A stretch of DNA of 24,898 nucleotides from Deltaproteobacteria bacterium (GTDB lineage: Bacteria; Myxococcota_A; JAADFL01): assembly GCA_013152945.1 (NCBI GenBank), contig JAADFL010000093.1, forward strand, positions 1-24,898. Reading direction: 5' to 3'. The position numbers and the translations under genes are program-made. Under the pieces are notes generated by a model that was given only the letters and a program-made list of their open reading frames with translations, did not search any database and had not been told where the DNA came from. Shown in pieces: positions 1-7,297 of this stretch; within the stretch, counting starts at the first letter, position 1; each line of letters opens with the position of its first letter.

Positions 1-379
1 ATGGTATTTTTGACCTCCATCGCAATATCTGATGAAACTATATGATACCATTTCTAAATTGTCAATAAAAATAACTTAGCGCTTATGGGGCGTTGCCCCT
101 GGTGCCCGGAAGCAAAAAAATCGGGACCATGCACGATATAAAAATCAGGTGTGCCGGCCGGGTTTTTTAGGCGCCGCTTTTGGGTGGAAAGCTGACCATG
201 CCAGGAAACCAAAATACGAATTATTTGGATTGAGCATGGTGCAATTGACCGGTGTTTGCGCGCTCATGAATTTTTTGCCGATGCGAAACTTTTTGAAATG
301 ACGGCATATTTTGGGTGCCCCGAAAATCAACCTGGGTGGGGAGGCTCGGGGTGGGGAGGTTCGGCTCGGCCCCGGCCTT
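1..379. other. Left-edge intergenic region, no convincing gene
   Basis: No open frame here has both a plausible start and protein-like composition; the 61-codon minus-strand frame at 145-330 has no ribosome binding site and no recognisable motif. The stretch is AT-rich at its left end and G-rich at its right end. It holds a short perfect hairpin, GGGGC-GTT-GCCCC at 87-99, with no T-tract after it, and a C-rich repeat element at 322-377 that is listed separately. It is probably the region beyond the 3' end of the toxin gene. Confidence 0.6.
322..377 (-). repeat. C-rich tandem unit plus TTGATTTTC element, copy A
   Basis: Read on the minus strand, two 15-base units (CGAACCTCCCCACCC and CGAGCCTCCCCACCC, one difference) are followed by AGGTTGATTTTC. 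The 22 bases at 322-343 match 15417-15438 at 21 of 22 positions in the same relative arrangement, so this is a dispersed repeat rather than chance. It lies directly beyond the 3' end of the toxin gene, on the same strand. Its function is unknown. Confidence 0.6.
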
Positions 380-763
380 TTATTTTTTGTACACGGGTGA
401 CAAGCTCTTTATCATTGGGTAATGTTTGATGTTCAGTGTTTTTAATTCTGCTTTTTCGGCTTCTGCGGTGGCGGCCAGTATGGCGTCAGCAAGCCCCACA
501 CCGTATGATTTTCCGTAGTCGCGTTTATATAGTCCTCCTGCCTTCGCAATTTCAGCACTAACAGGAATTATGCGAAACAGGGAAATGAAGTTCTTCAGCG
601 TAGCTTGTTCTGTATCGCCTTTAACGCCAGCATACAACTCTGCAATAACTATGGATGACAAGATAATCCGGGTAGAGTTGGCATTTACGAAGGCAACTGC
701 CTTGCTATAACCCCGAAAGAAATCAACCAGAACATCGGTGTCCAAGAGTATTGCCCTGGGCAT
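380..763 (-). CDS. VapC-type PIN-domain ribonuclease toxin
   Basis: This 127-residue protein is a single PIN domain of normal VapC length. The family cuts RNA, often tRNA or rRNA, using Mg2+ held by conserved acidic residues. The expected residues are visible: D8 and D10 in LLDTDVLVD, E42 in IAELYAG, D93 in VGLADAIL, and N111 in the LKTLN strand near the C-terminus. The ATG at 763 follows the antitoxin stop codon by two bases and has an AGGA ribosome binding site seven bases upstream. It should therefore be co-translated with the antitoxin that neutralises it. The pair arrangement supports a type II toxin-antitoxin assignment. The RNA target cannot be read from sequence. Confidence 0.9.
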   Translation of the reverse strand: MPRAILLDTDVLVDFFRGYSKAVAFVNANSTRIILSSIVIAELYAGVKGDTEQATLKNFISLFRIIPVSAEIAKAGGLYKRDYGKSYGVGLADAILAATAEAEKAELKTLNIKHYPMIKSLSPVYKK

Positions 764-765
764 GA

Positions 766-999
766 TTAGTTCCTATCCCATTCGGCGCGCATTGCTCTAA
801 AATCAGGTAGATCCGTGCGATTCTTCCAGATTCCGGCAGCTTGTCGCAATACAGTCTCCCGCTTACTTCGGCCCTCTTCCTCGATAAGGCGATCGACGGC
901 TTCTCGAATTAGCTCGCTTTGCTTTTTACCCATAGTCTTCGCAATAGCCGCCAATTCCTCACGCTGACGCTCAGTCAGGTATATCTGAGTTCGTACCAA
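766..999 (-). CDS. VapB-type ribbon-helix-helix antitoxin
   Basis: This 77-residue protein starts with a beta strand and two helices typical of ribbon-helix-helix (CopG/MetJ fold) DNA-binding proteins: VRTQIYLTERQREELAAIA, then a KKQSELIREAVDRLI helix. The C-terminal half (GIWKNRTDLPDFRAMRAEW) is the kind of extended tail that wraps a PIN toxin. I chose the TTG at 999 because an AGGAGG lies exactly six bases upstream; a longer GTG reading at 1017 would add a Cys/Arg-rich stub before the first strand. It lies two bases upstream of the toxin gene. The consensus promoter and inverted repeat just upstream imply autorepression by the antitoxin or the complex. Confidence 0.85.
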   Translation of the reverse strand: MVRTQIYLTERQREELAAIAKTMGKKQSELIREAVDRLIEEEGRSKRETVLRQAAGIWKNRTDLPDFRAMRAEWDRN

Positions 1000-1001
1000 A
1001 A

Positions 1002-1023
1002 CACACCTCCTACACACCTCCTA
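1002..1023 (-). promoter_or_regulatory. Duplicated Shine-Dalgarno of the antitoxin gene
   Basis: The 11-base unit TAGGAGGTGTG (minus strand) occurs twice in perfect tandem, giving two AGGAGG sequences. The one at 1011-1006 is correctly spaced (six bases) from the TTG at 999. The other is 11 bases farther out and has no suitable in-frame start of its own. Confidence 0.7.
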
Positions 1024-1025
1024 TA

Positions 1026-1048
1026 ATGTATACACCATCATTATACAT
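1026..1048. promoter_or_regulatory. Inverted-repeat operator of the toxin-antitoxin operon
   Basis: ATGTATA (1026-1032) and its exact reverse complement TATACAT (1042-1048) are separated by nine bases. The right arm overlaps the -10 box of the predicted promoter, so a bound ribbon-helix-helix dimer or VapBC complex would block transcription. Assignment to this regulator is inferred from position. Confidence 0.7.
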
Positions 1049-1067
1049 CGCCAGTGTCTCTTGTCAA
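1040..1067 (-). promoter_or_regulatory. Sigma-70-type promoter of vapBC
   Basis: On the minus strand TTGACA (1067-1062) and TATAAT (1045-1040) are both perfect consensus hexamers with a 16-base spacer. Transcription would begin near 1033, giving a leader of about 34 bases that includes both Shine-Dalgarno copies. Confidence 0.8.
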
Positions 1068-1250
1068 GGCCGGCTCCTTTATTCTATCCAATCTCTGTTA
1101 CCACGGGATACTTCACCCCATTTGACCTTTGATATCGATATAGAGACGAAACTTACCATTTTCACACAAAAAATAACGAACTAAAATGGATTACGTATGC
1201 TGTTGATTAACTTGACCGCAGTTTTGGAGCATTTTCGATCGCGCGATGGA

Positions 1251-1321
1251 TCGACCCTCGACCCTCGCCCCTCGCCCCTCGACCCTCGACCCCTCGACCC
1301 TCGACCCTCGACCCTCGCCTC
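1251..1321 (+). repeat. Heptameric tandem repeat array (TCGACCC)n
   Basis: About ten tandem units of TCGACCC with variants TCGCCCC, one 8-base unit (TCGACCCC at 86-93 of the line, 1286-1293) and a degenerate last unit. A perfect palindrome, ATCGCGCGAT, stands just before it at 1238-1247. The array lies in the gap of roughly 310 bases between the vapBC promoter and the argS 3' end. That gap holds no supportable gene, and the frame open through the array is low-complexity. Confidence 0.85.
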
Positions 1322-1350
1322 TCTCATGCTTGATTTTCCGGGACCGGATA
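1322..1350 (+). repeat. TTGATTTTC element, copy C
   Basis: Immediately after the heptamer array comes GCTTGATTTTCCGGGACC, matching the core seen in copies A and B on the other strand. Downstream bases (GATATGGCCATGATATCAA) also resemble, loosely, the bases following copy A. It ends less than 30 bases from the argS stop codon. Confidence 0.45.
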
Positions 1351-1377
1351 TGGCCATGATATCAACAGGATATTCTT

Positions 1378-3177
1378 TTACATTCTCTCCGGAACAGGAA
1401 TTCCGAGAAGCTCCAGCCCGCCTCTCAAGACCAGCCTTACGGCTTCCACCAGTGCCAGCCTTGCATTGCTCATTTTTTTATCCTTGCATAGTATGCGCAT
1501 GTCCCTGTCCTGGTTTCCAAGTGTATAATAATAGGATACCGCCCTTCCAACGGCAATGAGGCGGTCGGCCAGGATAGCGGGTTCATACTCGTCGAACGCA
1601 CGTTTCAGGTCGGAAGGGTACGCAGCCAGTTCCTTTACAAGGGCGGTCTCGGCAGGGTGTGTCAATAAAGACAGGTCCACTCCTTTGCCGGGAGGTCCTC
1701 CTCCCTTCCGCATTATCGAACAGGACCTGGCATGGGCGTACTGCAGATATGGACCTGTTTGTCCCCTGAAGTCGATGAGTTTTTCCCAAAGTATGTAATC
1801 GTTCTCATCTGTTTCTATAGCAATGTCCTTGGACCTTCTATGTGATAGCTCTGAGAACATAACCGCGGCAACGCCGACTTGCTCTGCCACGGTTTTCGAT
1901 TCATTTTCCCCAAGTTCCGGGTTGGTCTTTTTCATTATCTGCACTGCCTTTGCCACTGCCTCGTCGATTACTTCCTCGAGATAGATGATTTCGCCCCTCC
2001 TGGTGGCGAATCTTTCCAGGGTATAACCGCCCGGGTTTTCAGGATCGGGCTTTTTCTTCAGGACCGTTCCAAAGGGAACATGAATGCACCGGTCGGCCCA
2101 TTCGAATCCCATTGCTTTCAAGCACCTGAATAACTGCGTGAAGTACAGGCGTTGCTGGGCTCCAACCACGTACAGGGACTTGGCAAATTCGAAACGGTTG
2201 AACCTGTCCATGGCGGCGGCGATGTCCCTGGTTCCATACAGAGTCGAACCATCGGCCTTTCGAAGCATGAAGGGTGGTTCGTCGTCGTCATATTCGATAT
2301 CGGCAACCAGTGCGCCTTGGCTGATCCTGACTCCAACGGTCTCCCGGACCTTGTCAATCGTTGAGTCAAGGACATTCACATATTTGCTTTCTCCTTCGAC
2401 ATGATCGAAAGTTACCCCCAACCTGGAGTAGATCTTGTCGAACTCCTCGAGGCTGATATCGCGGAAACGCTTCCAGAGATCGATTACCTCCTTGTCGCCG
2501 TTTTCCATAGCCGAAAAAAGGTTCCTTGCGCGTTCGTCGAACCCTTGCTCGGGAAGGATGCCTTTTTTCGGGTCGCCCTTTGCAGCCATGTTGGCCCTTG
2601 CATAAAGTTGTACAAGGTACCTTATCCCTTCCTTTTCAAGTCTTTCTTCTTCTCCGAATGTTTTAAAGGCCAGGGCCAACAACCCGAATTGTTTGCCCCA
2701 ATCTCCGAGGTAATTGATCCCTACAGGATTGTATCCCATTGCTCGTGACAACCTGCAAAGAGCCATTCCGGTTACAGTTGAGCGAATGTGATGGAAGGCA
2801 ATCGGCTTGGCGATATTTGGGGATGAAAAGTCTATGACAAGGGCTTTTCCTGAACCTATGTCCTGGTGGCCGTACTTTGTTTTTTTCGACAGTATTTCGT
2901 TAATCGTATTAATCACGAGCAGCCGTGGATTAATGGTTACGTTGACATAAGGACCTTCAGGTTTTGCCGAGAATTCTTTCATATTATCCAGTTGCAAGGC
3001 TAGGTCTCGAGCTATGACATTGGGATTTTTTTTAAGGGTTTTTGCAAAAGGGAAACAAGGCAATGCAAGGTCTCCACGTCTTGTTTCGGGAACACGAAGG
3101 TGCCTTGATATTTGTTCTGCAGGCAATCCGAGCATGGATGCCGCCGTTTCTACGAGTTTTTCCTTGAAATATTCCAT
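1378..3177 (-). CDS. argS: Arginyl-tRNA synthetase (class I)
   Basis: This 599-residue enzyme charges tRNA-Arg with arginine in the cytoplasm and has about the usual length. The N-terminal tRNA-recognition domain is followed by the ArgRS signature DFSSPNIAKP (116-125), the LGDWG motif (157-161), and a catalytic-loop segment (ATRRGE) where many ArgRS carry a KMSK variant. A C-terminal DALR-type anticodon-binding domain begins around YLQYAHARS. Oddly, the HIGH tetrapeptide reads AFHH (127-130): the first His is Ala and the Gly is His, while the last His and the following IRST are kept. The ATG at 3177 has AGGAG seven bases upstream. The rest of the protein looks intact, so I take it as the functional enzyme. 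Confidence 0.95.
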   Translation of the reverse strand: MEYFKEKLVETAASMLGLPAEQISRHLRVPETRRGDLALPCFPFAKTLKKNPNVIARDLALQLDNMKEFSAKPEGPYVNVTINPRLLVINTINEILSKKTKYGHQDIGSGKALVIDFSSPNIAKPIAFHHIRSTVTGMALCRLSRAMGYNPVGINYLGDWGKQFGLLALAFKTFGEEERLEKEGIRYLVQLYARANMAAKGDPKKGILPEQGFDERARNLFSAMENGDKEVIDLWKRFRDISLEEFDKIYSRLGVTFDHVEGESKYVNVLDSTIDKVRETVGVRISQGALVADIEYDDDEPPFMLRKADGSTLYGTRDIAAAMDRFNRFEFAKSLYVVGAQQRLYFTQLFRCLKAMGFEWADRCIHVPFGTVLKKKPDPENPGGYTLERFATRRGEIIYLEEVIDEAVAKAVQIMKKTNPELGENESKTVAEQVGVAAVMFSELSHRRSKDIAIETDENDYILWEKLIDFRGQTGPYLQYAHARSCSIMRKGGGPPGKGVDLSLLTHPAETALVKELAAYPSDLKRAFDEYEPAILADRLIAVGRAVSYYYTLGNQDRDMRILCKDKKMSNARLALVEAVRLVLRGGLELLGIPVPERM

Positions 3178-3203
3178 GTAACAGCTCCTAAAAAATAGTG
3201 TTC

Positions 3204-3233
3204 ATCCTATCCGTGACTATTGGCAAGCGTCAA
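3204..3233 (-). promoter_or_regulatory. Putative argS promoter
   Basis: On the minus strand TTGACG (3233-3228) and TAGGAT (3209-3204) are separated by 18 bases, close to the sigma-70 consensus. The -10 lies about 27 bases upstream of the argS ATG. No leader peptide or T-box was seen. Confidence 0.5.
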
Positions 3234-3340
3234 GGTATTGTCATAGATTCAACAGGTCTTGTGCGGGCAAGGAATTCGTACCGCCGGGATTTATTGTGCG
3301 ATTCCGAGGCGCTTAACGGGATTGATTCAAGGAGGATGGC

Positions 3341-4912
3341 ATTCTGAATTTCAAACGGAACGGCAGTGGGCATACGGCTCATCGTGATATCAATGAGTCA
3401 TTACGTAAGCGAAATGCAAAGCTGGGTGTCCTGGCTCTTGCGTATGGCACCTTCCTGTCTACGATTACAGGCAGTTCCATCAGGGTCGCTTTTCCGGCAA
3501 TAGCCCAGGGTCTCGGTGCGTCCTGGGCCGGAATACAGTGGGTGTCCATGATCTTCCTGTTGACCTTGACGGCATTGTTGACATCTGCAGGAAAACTGGG
3601 CGACCTCTATGGATTGAAGAAGATATACGTGCTGGGTCTCTTGATGTTCGTGGCAGGCTCGGCCCTTTGTGGAGCGTCGTTCGGCATTGGTTCCTTGATT
3701 GTCTTTCGAATAGTCCAGGCCTGCGGCTCGGCAATGACTGCATCAACCAGCCCTGCATTGGCGGCTGTTGTGGCAATGCCCGGCGAACGGGGCAGGGCCA
3801 TGGGCTGGATAGGCACGGCAGTGGCGGTCGGTCTCTCTGCCGGGCCTCCCCTTGGCGGAATATTGCTTTCAATCGGTTCATGGCGATGGATATTCCTTAT
3901 CAGTTTTCCTCTCGGGATTTTCGCAGTAGCCGGGGCATTGGCTTTTCTCCCCGGCAGGAGCGGGAGCCGGGACCGTTCAGGCTTCGACCTTACGGGCTCG
4001 GTGCTCATGGGCCTGGCATTGGCTGCAATACTCTTGGGCTCTAGTTATGGAAGGACCTGGGGCTGGGGTTCATGGAAGGTCTCTTTGTTGCTGATTGGCG
4101 GGGGCATATTATTGGTGGCTTTTATTTTTCAGGAGAAAAGAGCCGAGTCACCCGTAATGCCGTTCATGCTCTTTAAAAACAGGGTTTTTTCTTCTGCAGT
4201 ATGGTCGGCCGCATTGCTCTACTGTGCTACAATTGGAATATCTTTCCTTGTTGTCTTCTACCTTACGTATGGTCTTGGTCTTGGAGGATTGGAACTCGGC
4301 CTCGTAATGGCTGTCCAACCGCTTGGTTCCGCTGTTTCCGCGCCCTTTTCCGGCAGGGCATCGGACAAGATCGGGTCCAGGCCTCTGGTCGTGGCCGGGA
4401 CCATGATGGTTACCCTGGCCATGATTTCCATGTGGATCACTTGTGACATTAAGTCGATATGGTCCATTGCCGTGCCGCTGGCTTTTATCGGCCTTGGTTT
4501 CGGCGCTTTCGGCTCCCCCAACTCGAGCGCGATCCTTGGAGCCGCTCCAAGGGAACTGCTTGGCGTTGCAGGGGGAGTGCTTGCAACCGCAAGGACACTT
4601 GGTATGGCGGTGGGAGTGGCGATTGCAGGAGTGGTGTTCGGAAACTCGTTTGCATCGGCAACAGGGGGCCTGGAGATAGGCAATTACAAGGCTCGTATGT
4701 TTGCAGCACTTGTACATGGATTTAGGAATGCCTTGGTGGTAGCGGTTATCATATCGATTGGTGCTGTTGTATTGGCGTTATTGAGAGGCAGGGACAATGT
4801 GAGGGGCAGGGGCAGGGACGGTGGAAAAGAGTCTGTGCAGGGAGACTTGTCCGCAAAGATGATTCCGGATGATGAAGACAGTATTTGCGAACCACCCGAG
4901 CCGTGTGGTTAG
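3341..4912 (+). CDS. 14-TM MFS drug/H+ antiporter-like transporter (DHA2 type)
   Basis: This inner-membrane exporter of about 523 residues resembles the EmrB/QacA branch. Visible family signatures are motif A GKLGDLYGLKK (about 84-94), motif B RIVQACGSA, and motif C GLSAGPPLGGIL. The central pair of extra helices is typical of 14-TM members. The tail after the last helix is hydrophilic and Arg/Asp-rich. The start is unusual: TM1 (LGVLALAYGTFLSTITGSS) is encoded well upstream of the first GTG at 3542, yet no ATG, GTG or TTG lies in frame upstream. A strong GGAGG (3331-3335) stands five bases before an ATT (3341) and eight before a CTG (3344). The ATG at 3336 reads only three codons before a stop. 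The true start is therefore ATT or CTG, or there is a -1 frameshift or sequence error. Substrate unknown. Confidence 0.85.
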   Translation: MLNFKRNGSGHTAHRDINESLRKRNAKLGVLALAYGTFLSTITGSSIRVAFPAIAQGLGASWAGIQWVSMIFLLTLTALLTSAGKLGDLYGLKKIYVLGLLMFVAGSALCGASFGIGSLIVFRIVQACGSAMTASTSPALAAVVAMPGERGRAMGWIGTAVAVGLSAGPPLGGILLSIGSWRWIFLISFPLGIFAVAGALAFLPGRSGSRDRSGFDLTGSVLMGLALAAILLGSSYGRTWGWGSWKVSLLLIGGGILLVAFIFQEKRAESPVMPFMLFKNRVFSSAVWSAALLYCATIGISFLVVFYLTYGLGLGGLELGLVMAVQPLGSAVSAPFSGRASDKIGSRPLVVAGTMMVTLAMISMWITCDIKSIWSIAVPLAFIGLGFGAFGSPNSSAILGAAPRELLGVAGGVLATARTLGMAVGVAIAGVVFGNSFASATGGLEIGNYKARMFAALVHGFRNALVVAVIISIGAVVLALLRGRDNVRGRGRDGGKESVQGDLSAKMIPDDEDSICEPPEPCG

Positions 4913-4955
4913 TATAGGGTTCTTAACAGCCTGCTTGGCTAATGGAGGTATCGGC

Positions 4956-6626
4956 ATGAAAAAGGAGAGAACGAGTTTACTTGTGGCTGTTTTTTTCGTG
5001 TTCCTTTTTACGATCTGCTCGATCCGGCCGGTAATCGCGGCACCTGGAGATTTGTCAAGGAGTATGCCTTCGCCCTTGGGCCGGGTCCATGGCCTTACAT
5101 ATGGAAACGGGCTGATTTGGTTGGCCGATCACTTTGAGAACGTGATCGTTGGAATTAATCCCAAGAGCGGTAAGGTTGAGAAAAGGCTGAAAGCCCCGGG
5201 AACAAAGAGCCGGGATATAACCTTCGGCAATAGAAAACTATGGGTGCTGGATCGTGAAGGCCCTGCAATTTTTCGAATGGATCCCGATACAGGTGGAATC
5301 GATCTCAAGCTCTTTTCTCCGGTGCCACGGGCCACGGGCCTGGCCTGGTCCAAGAGCGGTTTGTGGCTCCTGGAATCCGGGAGCAAACCAAAAATAAGGA
5401 AGCTCGATCCATCCGACGGCACTACAGTCAACTCGATACCGGCGCCGAGCGCCCACGGTAATGCACTGGCCTTCGACGGTCGTTATCTTTGGGTTGGTGA
5501 CAGGGTGGAGGATAAGATATTCATGGTCGATCCGGAGTCAGGCACGGTAATCATGATTTTTCAATCTCCCGGACCGTATTGCTCGGGTATCGATGTAATT
5601 GACGGCGAATTGGTTGTAGAGGATTACCAAACAGATAAGATATATTTCCTGGTGAAGGATGACGGCACTCACAGGGCAAGGTACGGTCACAAGGACGAGA
5701 AACTCGAATTCGTTGTATCCATACGAAACTGGGGACCTTCAAATGTAAAATCAGCGGAGTTGTACATTGCCGTTCCAGGCAACCTGGATTCACAGAAACT
5801 GATCGATGGTCCCACGTTTTCCCCAGAGCCGGCATCAATCGAAAAAGACCAATATGGCCAGGAGACAGCGATATTCAAGGTCGAAAACCTGGCTCCCGGA
5901 GAGCAAAGGAAGGTGACAATGAAATTGAAGGCCAGGTTGTACAATGTCGAGTATTATGTTTTTCCCGAGCGTGTTCTGGGAAACGCGGCGATTCCCGCGA
6001 ATGTTAAAAACATGTACTTGGCCGACGAGCCGAAATATGACATAAAGGACAGCCTCATCCAGAAGATTGTGAAAAAGGTAATTGGCAAGGAAACCAACCC
6101 GTACTGGAAGGCGCGAAGGTTGGCTGAATATGTCCAGCAACACATGAGATATGAATTGGCCGGGGGCTGGAACACTGCTCCAAGGGTGTTGGCCAGGGGA
6201 ACCGGTTCTTGTTCCGAGTATACATTTGCATTTGTTTCATTGTGTAGAGCAGCCGGTGTGCCTGCAAGGTTCATGGGCTCCATAGTAGTGAGAAGAGACG
6301 ATGCATCCAGGGATGACGTTTTTCACAGGTGGGCGGAAATCTACCTGCCGCCCTATGGCTGGATTCCGGTCGATGTACAACACGGCGACAAACCATTGCC
6401 GGGTCAACAGGCCGATGGTTTCGGCAGGCTTCCTGATGTTGTGCTTGTAACGACAAGGGGCGGCGGGGGATCGAAATATCTCGAGTGGAACTATGATGCG
6501 AACGCCAAGTATACCTGCGACGGACCGTGCAAGGTCGATATCGATTATTTCGGCGAATGGGAACCAGGGACAAAAGACAAGGCAGCCGGTTACAGGAGGC
6601 TCGAAAGAGAAAACATAAAGCCATAA
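4956..6626 (+). CDS. Secreted beta-propeller plus transglutaminase-like protein
   Basis: This 556-residue protein has a Sec signal peptide (Lys-rich start, hydrophobic core, cleavage near VIAA at 26-29). Residues about 40-235 contain repeats like GLTYGNGLIWLAD and ALAFDGRYLWVGD, typical of Vgb/NHL-like beta-propellers. Residues about 240-330 look like a beta-sandwich with conserved-repeat-domain character. Residues about 375-510 are a transglutaminase-like cysteine-protease fold with a full triad: C419 in GTGSCSEY, H457 in FHRWAEIY, and D473 in GWIPVDV. Such domains cleave or cross-link peptides. The ATG at 4956 was chosen for its GGAGG eight bases upstream and the following signal peptide. 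It begins 43 bases after the MFS gene and is probably in the same operon. Substrate unknown. Confidence 0.85.
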   Translation: MKKERTSLLVAVFFVFLFTICSIRPVIAAPGDLSRSMPSPLGRVHGLTYGNGLIWLADHFENVIVGINPKSGKVEKRLKAPGTKSRDITFGNRKLWVLDREGPAIFRMDPDTGGIDLKLFSPVPRATGLAWSKSGLWLLESGSKPKIRKLDPSDGTTVNSIPAPSAHGNALAFDGRYLWVGDRVEDKIFMVDPESGTVIMIFQSPGPYCSGIDVIDGELVVEDYQTDKIYFLVKDDGTHRARYGHKDEKLEFVVSIRNWGPSNVKSAELYIAVPGNLDSQKLIDGPTFSPEPASIEKDQYGQETAIFKVENLAPGEQRKVTMKLKARLYNVEYYVFPERVLGNAAIPANVKNMYLADEPKYDIKDSLIQKIVKKVIGKETNPYWKARRLAEYVQQHMRYELAGGWNTAPRVLARGTGSCSEYTFAFVSLCRAAGVPARFMGSIVVRRDDASRDDVFHRWAEIYLPPYGWIPVDVQHGDKPLPGQQADGFGRLPDVVLVTTRGGGGSKYLEWNYDANAKYTCDGPCKVDIDYFGEWEPGTKDKAAGYRRLERENIKP

Positions 6627-6745
6627 AGCTCATGGCTGAAATTTGTTCCATGGTTATTCCTTTTGCTTTAGGTAAAGACGAGATTGCGTATTTGGTCAAG
6701 GGTGGAAACCCGTTCCACGTTATTTTCCAACATGTCGGATGGAAT

Positions 6746-7231
6746 TTACTTGATGAGAAGGACCTGTACGTCTACCTCGTCTATCTTTGATGTCGGAAGA
6801 ATGTGCACCTTGCCTGTCACCTTGTGAGAATCCTTGGAGGAAAACTTGAAGGTTATTCGCGGGGGTGCTTCCAGGCGCTCGACCGAATATCCAAATGCCT
6901 TGATCACTTTTTCCATGTTATCGGAGGCCTGCTTCAAATTCTCCTTAACCGTGTACCTGACCGAAAAGGCGTGCGCACCGTTGTCAATGAGCACTGAAAG
7001 GCCATCGTACACCTCGGCAGCGTGAAGAACCAGTTTTTTGGGGAAACCGGGAGGAATCTTTTTTCCCTTGAAGAACCGTTTGGCGCCGGCATCGGTTTTT
7101 TTCAACGGCTTAACCGAATCCTTGCTTTTCTCTGTTTGAGTGTTGCCGCCCTTGTGGGACTTGTTGCATGAAGAAACAAAGGAAGCGAGAAAAACGGCTG
7201 CAAGCGCCAATATAGAAATCTTGTTTCGCAT
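6746..7231 (-). CDS. Small lipoprotein of unknown function
   Basis: This 161-residue protein has a type II signal peptide ending in the lipobox VSSC (Cys at 22), followed by a Lys/Ser/Asp-rich linker to about residue 50. The rest is a compact alpha/beta-looking domain with no catalytic motif I recognise; the segment around FPKKLVLHAAEV to the C-terminus is the conserved-looking part. A GAGAGG precedes the ATG. It is convergent with the transglutaminase gene; the 119 bases between them hold no clear terminator. It has its own promoter, so it is probably not read only from the metallopeptidase gene upstream. Function not assigned. Confidence 0.8.
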   Translation of the reverse strand: MRNKISILALAAVFLASFVSSCNKSHKGGNTQTEKSKDSVKPLKKTDAGAKRFFKGKKIPPGFPKKLVLHAAEVYDGLSVLIDNGAHAFSVRYTVKENLKQASDNMEKVIKAFGYSVERLEAPPRITFKFSSKDSHKVTGKVHILPTSKIDEVDVQVLLIK

Positions 7232-7263
7232 GTTCCTCTCCCGGGTGTCAAAAGGTTTGATAG

Positions 7264-7292
7264 AACTTAAGATCCATTTAACAAACTGTCAA
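7264..7292 (-). promoter_or_regulatory. Putative promoter of the small lipoprotein gene
   Basis: On the minus strand a perfect TTGACA (7292-7287) and TAAGTT (7269-7264) are separated by 17 bases, 33 bases upstream of the ATG. Confidence 0.5.
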
Positions 7293-7297
7293 TCCAT

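Noticed and set aside
87-118. Similarity between the left-edge hairpin region and bases about 9062-9095
   Set aside because: Both contain a CCCTGG-N3-CCGGA-type phrase, but identity is only moderate over about 16 bases. Not enough to claim a repeat family by eye.
145-330. 61-codon minus-strand frame near the left edge
   Set aside because: No ribosome binding site, no motif, and it runs into a dispersed repeat.
1197-1559. 120-codon plus-strand frame through the heptamer array
   Set aside because: It is low-complexity Pro/Arg/Leu from the 7-base repeat and overlaps the argS 3' end.
6627-6745. A bidirectional terminator between the convergent transglutaminase and lipoprotein genes
   Set aside because: No stem-loop with a T-tract on either strand could be found by eye.
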